64,000 nt of DNA from CANDOC01 sp965261725 (GTDB taxonomy: Bacteria; Pseudomonadota; Gammaproteobacteria; Pseudomonadales; Endozoicomonadaceae), in the NCBI GenBank assembly GCA_965261725.1, contig CBDHDU010000013.1, positions 1-64,000 on the forward strand, written 5' to 3'. This document shows positions 45,861 to 55,463 of this stretch, one piece after another. The position numbers and the translations under genes were made by a program. The notes beneath the pieces were generated by a model, which saw nothing but the letters and a program-made list of their open reading frames with translations, was not told where the DNA came from and searched no databases. The first letter of the stretch is position 1; the number at the start of each line of letters is the position of its first letter.

Positions 45861-47070
45861 TATTGCCCTGCGTATATTCAGTTTTTATTCTAGTCTTTGG
45901 TTTCATAAAGCATAAACCGCGATGGAGCCCGCTGTGAAAGTATGTTTTCCTGTAATTACACTCTTTCTTTTATCAATTAATGTAGCTTTTGGGAATTTAG
46001 ATGAAGATATTGGGAAGCAAGCCGTGACCCATTATGCTTCCAATACGACTAAAGTTATTAGCGGTGATCTGACCAACCCGAATTCAGGTTGTTTGATTCA
46101 TAAAGGGACTGCAGTTGTTGATGGGGATGAATACCCTTACATTATCAAAAATGCTGCTAAGTTGAGTTTTGATTCTTTGCCCTGGAAAAAATTCCAAAGA
46201 GAATACCGCCAGCATGTTGCATTACAAAAAGCCCAGTGCAAAGTACACTTATGTGGTATTTCAGGGGCAAGAGGTGATGATCCTGAGAGAAATCCGGCAA
46301 GTCTTTTAATATTTCCATATTATCCTGCTGATCTTCATGTTGTTTTGTTTGCTGGTCATAAAATGACGGAGCAGTTATCTGCGAATGGACATAATCGTTA
46401 TCAGTCTATGCCATTCTCTTTAGAATTGAGGTCAGATAATTTGTTTTACTTCGCTCAAAATATAATTGATGCATTAATAGAGCTTGATTCTTATGGCGTA
46501 ATTCATACCTGCTTGTCACCAGAACATATATATATTGAATTTCCCCCAGACAATGCAGATGCAGATGAAGATGATTTTCCTGATCTGAAGATAGGTGGAC
46601 TCGGCAATGTGGTAAAGGCCGGGCGTGCGCCAGAAGATATATCGATTCCTGATGCAATGCTTCCACCGGAAGCTTTGGCTTCTATATCGTTCAAACGTTT
46701 TTTTGATGTGAATAGAGAACTAATGAAATACCAACTTGGCATTTTATTAGGTATGTTGAGCAATAAAGAATTTTTCCAGCTGTTTATTGATGATAATAGA
46801 GCTGATATAAAGCCGCATGTTAATGATCCGAAAGAATTTACGACTCTGCTCCAGAGTAAACTTATGGATGAGCTCTGTTGTGGCTGTTTGCAACTAGTCC
46901 CGTCTGATAAACCGAAGAAAGACGATGTTTGTGAGAGATTATCTATTTGCGATGATGTTTCTTGGTCGCCTAACGTACTGTTGTTTTTGAGTTGGTACCT
47001 GATACATCCAGACCCGTCTGTGAGACCCGAGCTGAAAGACGTAAAAGAATTTATTGATCTGTTTTAGGAC

Positions 47071-48110
47071 TTACGCATTGATGGCACCTGAAAATTTTGG
47101 TAGCAGGTGATCTTTGCCCCTTGCAAAGCCCTCAATAAAAGCACCGACCGTCTCTTTAAACAGCTCGCGTTGGTGCTGATAAATATTCGTGAACTCTTGA
47201 GCTATCTGCATCTTCTGGAGATAAACAAAACTCAAAATGCTGGCAAATATGTGATTTCTCACCGGTCTTTCACTGCGAACCTGGAAATGTTCGATATGAC
47301 AAACTTGCTTGATTGCCCTGTGATACTGTTCGATCTGCCAGTGCTGATCATGGATCTGAGTGAAGTCGTCGCGTTGAAAAAGGGCATCCTCTGGCAAGTA
47401 AACTACGTAGTGGCGACACTGGTCTTTTAGCATCGTCCTGAACACTTGACCTTGCCAAAGTCTTTTAGCCAGACATCCAGCCCATCGTCTGGTACATCAA
47501 GGCTTTGAACCTGCTGCCACTGCCCCTTTTCCAGTGATACCGTCCTGTTATTTTCAACTGCAAACATAAACCCTGTCTGATGGTTTTTAATCGTCTTCAG
47601 GTTCTTGGCGCAGCTGTACCAGGAGTCACCAGTGACAAATGCTGGCTTTAGCCCCCAAGCCAGCACTTCAGCCAACATCTCACGAAAATAGTCGTTTTTG
47701 GTCTTGCCTTCAGACTTGTCACATATCCTGTAATTCACAGGCATATGACGTCCAGCGGGGTCAGTGTAATAGAGGGTAACGAGGTTGATCCCTTTAACGA
47801 CCCGGTGGTGTTTGCCAGACCAGAAGTGACTTACCAGTGCCACGGAGTAGCTGTAGGGTTTGTCGAGCACACTGTCATCAACACTCAGCGTGCCGCCAAC
47901 AAGACATAAGTCCTCTGCCGCCTCATCGAACATATCTTTCGGCTGATAGTCCTCGCGGTGAAGAAAACGATTGGTGCTATCATGAGAAATGCCAGTCACT
48001 TCTTCAAACCTTGTGCATGTTGATGATTTTGGTTCACAAATCAAAAAGCCCATGTACCGGGAAAGGGTACATCGAGCTGTGGTTGGGCGGGTAGTCGTTC
48101 TCACTTTCAT
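47071..48110 (-). pseudogene. transposase of the outer IS, frameshifted
   Basis: From ATG 48110 (MKVRTTTRPTTARCTLSR) the frame carries DDE-type text (LSVDDSVLDKPYS, FVTGDSWYSC). Near 47437 one base is missing from AAGTCAAAG-like text (now GTCAAGTG), so the end of the protein (FRTMLKDQCRHYVV...HWQIEQYHRAIKQVCHIEHFQVRS) is in another frame. The element can no longer make a full transposase itself. Resembles IS701/IS4-type proteins. Confidence 0.82.
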
Positions 48111-48132
48111 CCCTGAAAATAGTTTTTCCTGA

Positions 48133-49080
48133 TTACCACTGAACATCCGCTAGCTTAAGCAGCCTCTCTGGCATGGGCGCGGTGTGAACGGCTGCCTGTG
48201 CTAATCGCTTGATCATAGAGGGCATGTCAAATCGCCTGTTGAACCGGTAATTAAATTCAGCCAGATAACGACCAAGGTGCTTTGGATTCAGTGTATGGTA
48301 AGTGCCTGCCAAGGCTGTCTTCACGTTACCCAACATGGTATTGACCCATGTGAACAGCTCATTCTCCATTGATTCATGGCCGCCTCCCGTGACAACGGCA
48401 GTATGCCGACACCCGGCATCGACAACACCACGAAAGCAGGACAGACCATCGCTGACGACCTGAGTACCCAGATTCAAAGCATGCTCCGCCCATTCCTTCA
48501 TGGTCTTACGACGAAAGTTTTCTACCGCATTGAAGCGCATGTAAACAGGATGAGCTTCGCTGTTTGTTTGAACGGCAGCAACAAAAGGTGCCTTGTTCTC
48601 CGAACCTCTTCCGCGTCGCCCACCATGGCGTTCACCTCCCCAGTAGGCGTCATCGACTTGAACATGCCCTGTCAGCAGCCAGCTGTTATCACGTTCCATC
48701 ATTACTTGCATGAGTTTGTGCTTCATGCGCCATGCGGCGTTGTACGATATACCGAGCTGTCGATGAAGGTTCAGTGCTGAGATGCCCGTTTTGCTTTGGG
48801 TGATGAGATAGATACCCAGGAACCAGCATGTTAAGGGTAATTTCGTTGATTCAAAAATGGTGTTACTGGTAAGAGAGGTCTGAAGATGGCACTGGTTACA
48901 CTGGTATTTAGCTTTCTTGTTAAGTTTACAGAAGTGGCCGGAGCCACATTTGGGGCATATGAAGCCGTCAGGCCAGCGCCATGAAAACAGTGCATTCTCA
49001 CACTGTTCTTCAGTGCCATAATCTGCCAGAAAGGCCATAATACCAATGCCTTTCTGGAATTGAATGGTATTTTTACACAT
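48133..49080 (-). CDS. IS1595-family (ISXO2-like) transposase
   Basis: 315 aa from the ATG at 49080; a TTG five codons upstream lies at the edge of the ISL3 insertion. Zinc ribbon CPKCGSGHFCKLNKKAKYQCNQC, then D in VQVDDAYWGGERHGGRRGRGSENK, D in VVSDGLSCFRG, and LAEFNYRFNRR at the C-terminus. The reading frame is intact although the element body is interrupted just upstream of it. Confidence 0.9.
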   Translation of the reverse strand: MCKNTIQFQKGIGIMAFLADYGTEEQCENALFSWRWPDGFICPKCGSGHFCKLNKKAKYQCNQCHLQTSLTSNTIFESTKLPLTCWFLGIYLITQSKTGISALNLHRQLGISYNAAWRMKHKLMQVMMERDNSWLLTGHVQVDDAYWGGERHGGRRGRGSENKAPFVAAVQTNSEAHPVYMRFNAVENFRRKTMKEWAEHALNLGTQVVSDGLSCFRGVVDAGCRHTAVVTGGGHESMENELFTWVNTMLGNVKTALAGTYHTLNPKHLGRYLAEFNYRFNRRFDMPSMIKRLAQAAVHTAPMPERLLKLADVQW

Positions 49081-49117
49081 CAACGTTGCTTCCAAAAAAG
49101 CCTCGTCAGCAAAATCT

Positions 49118-50724
49118 CAGTAATTCCCGAGCACTTGATTAAAACCAGTGATACCAAGGGATAGCGGTAGTTCTGATATTCCCTAAATCGCAGACTTTGA
49201 GGTACAGTATGCAGACTATACATCTACAGTCGTATTCTCTGTGTCTTCAACAAAAAAACAACAAAAAGCGCTGGCTGAAAAACTAATCAGCGTCGTCTCC
49301 AAAGAAGCTGCCAAGGTTCCAGATTTTAGGCCGGTGAACAACCATGACAAGATCGCACTGCATGATGCCATCATGTGTGGCCTGGCGGTCATGCACCTTA
49401 AATATCCGTCGTTGCTGAAATTTGATCAGGACTGCGTACAGAATACAGATAAAATTCACAACCTGAAATCACTCTACAATGTCAATAGAGTGCCGAGTGA
49501 TTCTCGCCTCGCTGAGCTGCTTGACCCGATCGAAACTCGGTATTTGCGGAAATTTTTCACGGCGTTATTCGCCTATGTTCAGCGCTCCGGGCGGCTCAGG
49601 CAGTTTGAGTACTTTGAGGAAGGCTATCTTGCGCCTATTGATGGGACGGGGCATTTTTCTTCGGGAAAAATTGATTGTCCAGAGTGCTGTGTGAAAAAGC
49701 CAGACAGCAAGAATCCCCAGTATTATCACCAACTATTGGGCTGCTGTCTGGTTAAGCCGGGCAAGAAAGAAGTGCTGCCTTTAATGCCGGAACCCATTAT
49801 TCAACAAGTCGATGCTTCAAAAAACGACTGTGAAAAAACAGCACTCGAAAGGCTCCTGTCGAATATTGCCAGAGAACACCCACACCTTAAGTTGGTACTG
49901 AATTTTGACGACTTGTACTCCGATGGTCCCACGATCAAATTGGTGAAATCCTACGACTACAGCTTCATTATGGTCGCGAAAGACACCAGCCATGTGTCGC
50001 TTTATGAGGCCGTCGATGAGATGGACATCGCCGGTAAGGTCACACGTTATGAATTCACCGATGAAGACGGCTACCGGCATTGGTTCCGGTTCATCAATGG
50101 CGTTCCCATCAACAAATCCCATCAGGATATTCTGGTCAACTACCTTGAGTACGTGGAAATCAGCCCCAATGACAAGAAGTACACCAATACCTGGGTGACT
50201 GATATTGAAATCACCAAAGAAAGCGTGGCAAAAATCATGCGAGGAGGACGCGCTAAGTGGAAAATAGAGAATGAGACGTTTAACACACTGAAAACACAAG
50301 GCTACAACCTGGAACACAACTACGGGCACGGTAAAATGCACCTGGCGACTAACTTCGCCAGCCTGACGTTTACCGCCTTCCTTATTGACCAAATCGAGCA
50401 GCTTGCCTGCCCTCTTTTTCAAAAAGCGTTATCAGCATCGAAATCAAAGAAAGCGCTTTGGCACGCTATCAGGGGCTTGTTCGACTGGTTCTTCATTGAT
50501 TCATGGACAGAGTTTCTTACGGCGATCGCAAGGGGAAAAAGTGTCAGCCTCAAAAGCCTGGAGCTTGATACCACATAGAGGCTGAGTAGCCTTGTGTTTC
50601 AGTGTTTGATATGTAGAGAAATTGACTGCTCTGCGACGGTGGAGAAGGCTTCTTCGTCTCCAACTAATTCTATTGGCCACTCCGAAGTATAATTAGTTTG
50701 TCGTTTAATGTTCGGGAATTGCTG
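49118..50724 (+). mobile_element. IS4-like element, copy B (1607 bp)
   Basis: Ends CAGTAATTCCCGAGCA and CAGCAATTCCCGAACA. The 9-bp repeat GCAAAATCT lies at 49109-49117 and 50725-50733. It is inserted at the last codons of the ISL3-B transposase, in inverse orientation to copy A. Confidence 0.92.
49241..50578 (+). CDS. IS4-superfamily transposase, copy B
   Basis: 445 aa, GTG start, the same protein as at 22882-24219, with APIDGTGHFSS, LNFDDLYSDG and WKIENETFNTLKTQGYN. Intact; either copy could move the element. Confidence 0.88.
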   Translation: MSSTKKQQKALAEKLISVVSKEAAKVPDFRPVNNHDKIALHDAIMCGLAVMHLKYPSLLKFDQDCVQNTDKIHNLKSLYNVNRVPSDSRLAELLDPIETRYLRKFFTALFAYVQRSGRLRQFEYFEEGYLAPIDGTGHFSSGKIDCPECCVKKPDSKNPQYYHQLLGCCLVKPGKKEVLPLMPEPIIQQVDASKNDCEKTALERLLSNIAREHPHLKLVLNFDDLYSDGPTIKLVKSYDYSFIMVAKDTSHVSLYEAVDEMDIAGKVTRYEFTDEDGYRHWFRFINGVPINKSHQDILVNYLEYVEISPNDKKYTNTWVTDIEITKESVAKIMRGGRAKWKIENETFNTLKTQGYNLEHNYGHGKMHLATNFASLTFTAFLIDQIEQLACPLFQKALSASKSKKALWHAIRGLFDWFFIDSWTEFLTAIARGKSVSLKSLELDTT

Positions 50725-51932
50725 GCAAAATCTATGGGTAGTTCCTGGTTCAGGCAGCTTGCCAAGCGCATGATATAAAGCAATTTCTGCACATTTATAG
50801 GTTCTGAATCCATACGATTTTCTCGTAGTGAGTTTTATCCTGGTATTCAGCCCTTCAACAATTCCGCTGGAAAATGCCTTTTTTGCCCTGAACCAGTTCA
50901 GGATAAGCGGCTCATGTCGCCGAACAGTTTTAGCCACTTTCTTCATTGGCTCTATCTTTGATCGCATGACTCTTGTACACCACCGATCCAGATACTTTCC
51001 TGCCCAGTGTGGTGAGATGTAGTCCCAGAAAACCTGGAACTCTTCTCTGAGCAGGTAACCCCTGACACTTTTCAGGTTGTACCGGAGCACTGTGTTTAGC
51101 TTGATCTCTTCTTTCTCGGTCAGGTTCTCTTTTCTCTTGAGTAGGCACCAGCGAGTTTTTTTCAGAACAGGTTCATATCCGGCTGCCTGAAGCTGTTTGT
51201 GTTCTGAGGCTCTGACTTCATCAATGGCCTTGTTCAACATGGCAACAATATGAAAACGATCCAGAATATGCAGCGCCTGGCTGGCATACTCCGCAATCGC
51301 TTTCACGTAGGGCTGCCACATGTCAGAGCAGACATATTCCAACTGCTGGCTTCTCTGTGCACCAAAGAATGAGAAGAAACGGCGAATGGTGGCTTCGGTT
51401 CGCTCCTGTCCAACCCACAACAGCCGTGTGTAATCACGGTCGATCTGGTAAACCACAGTCAGGTATTTATGACCTGTTTGATACGCCACCTCATCTACAC
51501 CAATGGCCTTGATATTGTCGAGAGGGCGATGTGCTTTGCCCCATTCAACCACATACTCAACAGCATGAAAGACCTTCTCCCATGAGGTATTGAAAATGCA
51601 GGCAACCTCTTTCCACGAGAGCTTTCGGGCCCAGCTTGCCAAAAACTGCATGTAGACTTTGGTAAGTTCTTTCTTGCCATCCGCCCATGGAACCTGTTCA
51701 ACCTTTACACCACATGTCTTGCATTCAACCCGACGCATTCTGTAGAGCAGAAAAACCCTGATGCCCCAGAGGGGAACGAATTCGAAGCGACGCTCAGTAA
51801 GGCGGTCATAGCCCGGAGCAGCTTTTTTGCATCCTGAGCAGATAGCATGACTGTTCTTCCGTGGAGCCACAGTCACATTGAATACTTCAGAGCCCTGATA
51901 GAAGCCGAGTTTTACATCCTGATAAACAAAAG
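50599..51932 (-). pseudogene. ISL3 transposase of copy B, cut at both ends
   Basis: The open reading covers nearly the whole protein from VYQDVKLGFYQGSEVF onward, but the IS66 element removes the first 15 or so codons. At the other end the IS4-like insertion removes the stop codon, so the frame runs from THRFC through 41 foreign residues to a stop at 50599. Internal text is nearly identical to copy A, with a few replacements (RRCLL to RWCLL, RRHKP to RRHEP). Confidence 0.85.
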
Positions 51933-53469
51933 GTAACTATTCAGCACCCAGCAAAGAGTGACCGCAGTAATTCTTCATGGCTATAAGCAGGGCTTCAAAA
52001 ACATTCTGCCCCTGCTTTCTCGCAGATGAAACATAACTTCGTATTCGGCAATACCATTTCGCCCCTTCCTCGCTTCTGATGCAGCCCGATATTTTTTGCT
52101 TCACCTTGCCATTTCTGATGTCTTGCTCGCTGCCATTATTGTCGAAGGGGATGTTGAGGTCGGTCATGAACCTCAAAGTTTCGTCCTTGTACTCCACCAA
52201 CCGCTTAAACAAGTTGAACGCTTTCGTATTCTTGACTTTGTCACGCCCCAACCGTTGCCGTACTCGTTCCATATAGTCGGCTTCTTCCGCTTGCGCCCTT
52301 TTTGCTGTTCGCTCGAACAGTGAAGAGATACGCTGGCGGATGGATTCCGGCATCGCCTTCATTCCCAGCTTTCTAAAACCATTGCTGAGGTGACAGGCCA
52401 GTCTCAGCAGCCGCTGAAGACGAGCCGCAAGATAGTTGCAGTCGCGATCAACGACACCCTGTAACTCCCTCAGGTGGTGGGCATTGCAGAGTACATGAGC
52501 CGCAGCATAGCGGAAGTAAACCTTGTAGTGGTCATGAACCAGTATCCCGGCAAAGGTCAGCAAAATACCCATCGTCTCTATGGCGGAATGTCCTTTACTC
52601 AAGTCCAGATGATAGTACGTCCACTTGTCAGTACGCAGGACATGCATCCACCACAGCGCTCCGGCTACTCTCATGCCTGTTTCATCAGCGCCTGCAATGG
52701 GTTCAACCTTAAGGGCGTCACTAATTGCCTGCTCAGTGCTGGCTAACCGGTCATAAGCATTGCTCTGGAAGGTGCAGATGGAACCCGGACTGACTTCCAA
52801 TCCGAAAATATCCATGAAGAACTGGGAGGCACGCTTGCAAGGTATAAGTTGATACTGACAAAGATACACGGCCAGCGCCTGAGTCACCGGTCCATACTGC
52901 ACGTGAGCATCAACTCCTTCAGGGAAACGGGCTTGTGTCATGTGACCGCAGCGGCACTCTTTGATTTCGGCCACATGGGCTGTCACTTCAAAGTGACCAA
53001 AACGACCCGGTTCAAATACTTGCCTTTCAACCAACTTGGCAATGTTTGCAGAGTGCAGGGACTGATGGCACTTCTCACAGTCTATAACCGGGTGATATTG
53101 GGTGCGGTCAGTGTCAGCGACTTGCTGAAGCGTTGAACCTTTGTGACCTTTCTGACCGCCGGGCTTTCGACCAGACCTCTGTCGTAAGCTTTTTGGGTTA
53201 GGTTTGTCGTCTTGTGGCTCACCCTCCACCGTGGCAGATGAGTCTTTCTGTTTGGCAGCAGGCTTTGCATAACCGTCTGTAGAGGGAGGCTTACTGCTGT
53301 TCCGGCTGTTGATGTTGAGTCTGTCCGCGAGTTCCTTATTTTCTGTTTCCAGTTTCGCTACCTGATCGCCCAGGCCACCGATCTGCTCTTGCTGATCATT
53401 TATGAAGTGGTTATAGTTCTCCGGACACACAAACACGGGTAATATTGCAGCCCATTAAGGTGTGTCCAA

Positions 53470-53766
53470 ATGTCAGAAAAGAAAACGAAAACATATACAG
53501 CTGAGTTCAAGGAATCTGCAGTAAAACTGGCTGTAGAGTCTGATAAACCGGTGACAGAAACAGCCAGAGAGCTTGAGGTGAACGCTAACACCCTGCACAC
53601 CTTGATTGCTAAGTATCACCGTCCTAAGGCTACCAGTAAGCCTCAGAAGAACGATGAGCATATATACGACGAACTCAAGCGTTTGCGCAAAGAGAACGCC
53701 AGACTGAAAGAAGAGCGAGCCATATTAAAAAAGGCGGTCGCCTTCTTTGCCAAAGAGTGTCACTGA
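53470..53766 (+). CDS. IS3 transposase OrfA, copy 3
   Basis: 98 aa, the same as copy 1 except for three replacements (EL to EF, W to L in HTWI, A to V near the end). The W to L change is in the helix-turn-helix region. The AAAAAAG slippery site is kept. Confidence 0.9.
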   Translation: MSEKKTKTYTAEFKESAVKLAVESDKPVTETARELEVNANTLHTLIAKYHRPKATSKPQKNDEHIYDELKRLRKENARLKEERAILKKAVAFFAKECH

Positions 53767-54629
53767 AGTTTCAGTTCATCAGTGATAACCGGGAGCAATT
53801 CAGCCTCTCAGCGATGTGCCGGGTCATGTCGGTATCCCGTAGTGGCTACTATGAGTGGCTCTCTCGCCCGGTATCCAAGCGTTCTCAGGAGGATCAGGCA
53901 TTGAAGGCAGACATTCGGGAGATTCACGAAAAACACCGTCAGCGCTATGGGGCACGCCGTATTAAAAATGACCTTGCTGATCTGGGTAAAACCGTCAGCC
54001 GTAAGCGCGTGGCTCGTCTGATGAGAGAGGAAGACCTGGTTTGTAAGACCAAACGTAAATTCAAGGCGACAACGAACTCAAGCCACAACAAGCCGGTGGC
54101 TGACAACATACTGAAGCGTGACTTCCACCGGGAGCAGCCTGACCAGGCCTACACCGGCGATATTACGTATATCCCAACCCGGGAAGGTTGGCTCTACCTC
54201 TCCGTCTTCATTGACCTGTGCTCACGGGCTGTTGTGGGCTGGTCCATGAGTAGCAGGATGACAGCGACGCTGGTGACAGATTCTCTGCAGATGGCTATGT
54301 GGAAGCGCAGACCAAAAGCTGGCTTGCTGGTGCATAGCGATCGGGGCAGCCAGTATGTCTCAGAGTGCTACCAGAAGTTGTTGGGCGAAAATGAGTTTGT
54401 CTGTAGCATGAGCCGCAAAGGTAATTGCTGGGATAATGCGGTGGCTGAAAGCTTCTTCCACACACTGAAAACTGAGCTGATTCATCATGAAGACTTCCAG
54501 ACTAGAGAAGAGGCTCAGCAGGCCATATTTGAGTACATTGAAGTGTATTACAACCGCCAGAGAAAGCACTCAACTAACGGCTACCTTGCACCGTTCAAGT
54601 ATGAACAACAGCTTGCCGAGGCAGCGTAA
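53757..54629 (+). CDS. IS3 transposase OrfB, copy 3
   Basis: 290 aa, identical in protein to copy 1, with GDITYIPT, HSDRGSQY and NAVAESFFHTLKTEL. Intact. Confidence 0.92.
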   Translation: MSLKFQFISDNREQFSLSAMCRVMSVSRSGYYEWLSRPVSKRSQEDQALKADIREIHEKHRQRYGARRIKNDLADLGKTVSRKRVARLMREEDLVCKTKRKFKATTNSSHNKPVADNILKRDFHREQPDQAYTGDITYIPTREGWLYLSVFIDLCSRAVVGWSMSSRMTATLVTDSLQMAMWKRRPKAGLLVHSDRGSQYVSECYQKLLGENEFVCSMSRKGNCWDNAVAESFFHTLKTELIHHEDFQTREEAQQAIFEYIEVYYNRQRKHSTNGYLAPFKYEQQLAEAA

Positions 54630-55151
54630 AAAAGTGTCCGGAAAACTCTTGCCATATCAGGTGACGATAATCCGAAACTCGGGATCAAGTTGACTCATAA
54701 CAAGCGTTGGTCAGAGAAGAACTGTATTTGAAAATGACACAAAATCACGAAAATACCAGCTTATTGTGAGGGTGCTGAATAGTTACAACAAAAGACTTGA
54801 GTTTATGAACTTTATTGAGGATAGTTTTAATCAGCATCAGTGCTGCCTTTTGTTGTTTTTTTGTCCATCAACAAAAAGCTATCAAAAGTCAGGCACTGGT
54901 GTTTCTATCCTCAAATCTTGTTCGCTTTTACCCACAGTTATCCCTGAAGAGCCCCAAAAAAGGTTAGTAGACGTTTAATGATAGCTGTTGTCTGATAGCG
55001 TAGAGTCGGTGGTAATCAGGTGGTTTTTTGTCGTTTATCAAATTTCAGGATGTGCTGTCAATGCGTAAGTCCTATGTTTGCGGGTAGAGTAGATTTTGCC
55101 ACCGATGGTGGCGAGTCAGAGGAAGGTGTTGCCGAAGATATAGGAAAATAA

Positions 55152-55463
55152 TGACCCACTGCGTTTTTTGGGGTAGGTATTAATCTCAAATTATGAGCAG
55201 TATCTGCAGTGCCAGTGTTCGAGTTTATGTTGCTGTGGTGTATTTATACACTTGTGCGTGTGGATGTAGGGTGCTCATGTCATCAAATAATTCGCTATAG
55301 AACTCTATATCTGTTTTTCACGCAAAATGTCCTGAAAGACGCTACAGTAAGCACGGATATAAATTTTATGTATGAATAATCACTTGCCAGTGTAGGTGCA
55401 AGCTAAGGTGTTTAGTCTTTCATTCAGCCCGTAAAATTAGTGGTTGAATCCATTGAGATTACT
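55152..55463. other. 312-base gap before the BCCT gene
   Basis: No gene, repeat or clear promoter recognised. A+T-rich. It begins directly after the restored stop of the pseudokinase gene. Confidence 0.5.

Larger units (their letters stand above)
53403..54659 (+). mobile_element. IS3-family element, copy 3, innermost
   Basis: 1257 bp, same ends as copy 1. Flanks are TTTA on the left and GGTG on the right, so no target duplication is visible, unlike copies 1 and 2. Sequence differs from copy 1 at a handful of bases. Confidence 0.9.
51937..54698 (-). pseudogene. IS66 transposase TnpC, interrupted by IS3 copy 3
   Basis: The main part (53402 to 51937) has the coiled coil (INDQQEQIGGLGDQVAKLE), the family marker INSRNSSKPPSTDG, the zinc-finger block CEKCHQSL...CRCGH, and DDE text (ADETGMRV, VHDHYKVYF, NNGSEQDIRNGKVKQKISG). 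The first codons (MSQLDPEFRIIV) lie across the IS3 copy, ending at the ATG at 54698. A fused frame starting inside IS3 (MFVCPENYNHF) is now open but is not the natural start. Confidence 0.85.
51933..54786 (-). mobile_element. IS66-family element (tnpC only), fourth level of the nest
   Basis: Perfect ends GTAACTATTCAGCACCC. The 8-bp repeat AACAAAAG lies at 51925-51932 and 54787-54794, as expected for IS66. Net length 1597 bp without the IS3 copy. Only tnpC is present, as in the ISBst12 subgroup. Confidence 0.9.
49100..54953 (-). mobile_element. ISL3-family element, copy B, third level of the nest
   Basis: Ends GCCTCGTCAGC and GGCTCTTCAGGG as in copy A. The 8-bp repeat CCAAAAAA lies at 49092-49099 and 54954-54961. 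Net length 1376 bp, the same as copy A. It carries two separate inserts: an IS4-like element near its left end and an IS66 element in the transposase 5' region. Confidence 0.9.
48128..55020 (-). mobile_element. IS1595-family element, second level of the nest
   Basis: Both ends begin CCTGATTACCAC(T/C)GA. The flanks TAGTTTTT (48120-48127) and TGGTTTTT (55021-55028) are an 8-bp repeat with one change. Net length 1031 bp. It lies in the leader of the outer IS transposase. Its ends match the MITE in atoE. Confidence 0.87.
47065..55074 (-). mobile_element. outer IS (IS701/IS4-like) of the six-element nest
   Basis: Both termini read TAGGACTTACGCATTGA (17-bp perfect repeat). The 5-bp repeat TGTTT flanks it at 47060-47064 and 55075-55079. 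Its net length is 1109 bp after removing everything inside 48128-55020. It is inserted in the pseudokinase gene and its first bases supply the TAG that now ends that gene. Confidence 0.88.
45934..55151 (+). pseudogene. exported pseudokinase, 3' end displaced by nested IS
   Basis: The open part (45922-47067) has an ATG at 45922, but GTG at 45934 is preferred because GGAG lies six bases before it and the signal peptide then starts MKVCFPVITLFLLSINVAFG. A kinase-like fold follows: YIIKNAA (VAIK Lys, about 75), REYRQHVALQ (helix C), YGVIHTCLSPEHIYIE in place of HRDLKPENI (about 195), LKIGGLGN in place of DFG (about 223), YQLGILLGML, and a final DPSVRPELKDVKEF. HRD Asp and DFG Asp are absent, so catalysis is unlikely. 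Removing the IS nest (47065-55074) and one TGTTT restores 23 more codons (AGRVDFATDGGESEEGVAED...) ending at 55151. The truncated form may still be made. Confidence 0.72.

Noticed and set aside
50599..51876. ISL3 transposase of 425 aa with a long C-terminal extension
   Set aside because: The last 41 residues are IS4-like element sequence read through after the stop codon was lost; not a real domain.
51937..53436. A 499-aa IS66 protein starting MFVCPENYNHF
   Set aside because: The first 11 residues come from the end of the IS3 copy, so this start is an accident of insertion; the natural start is on the other side of the IS3.
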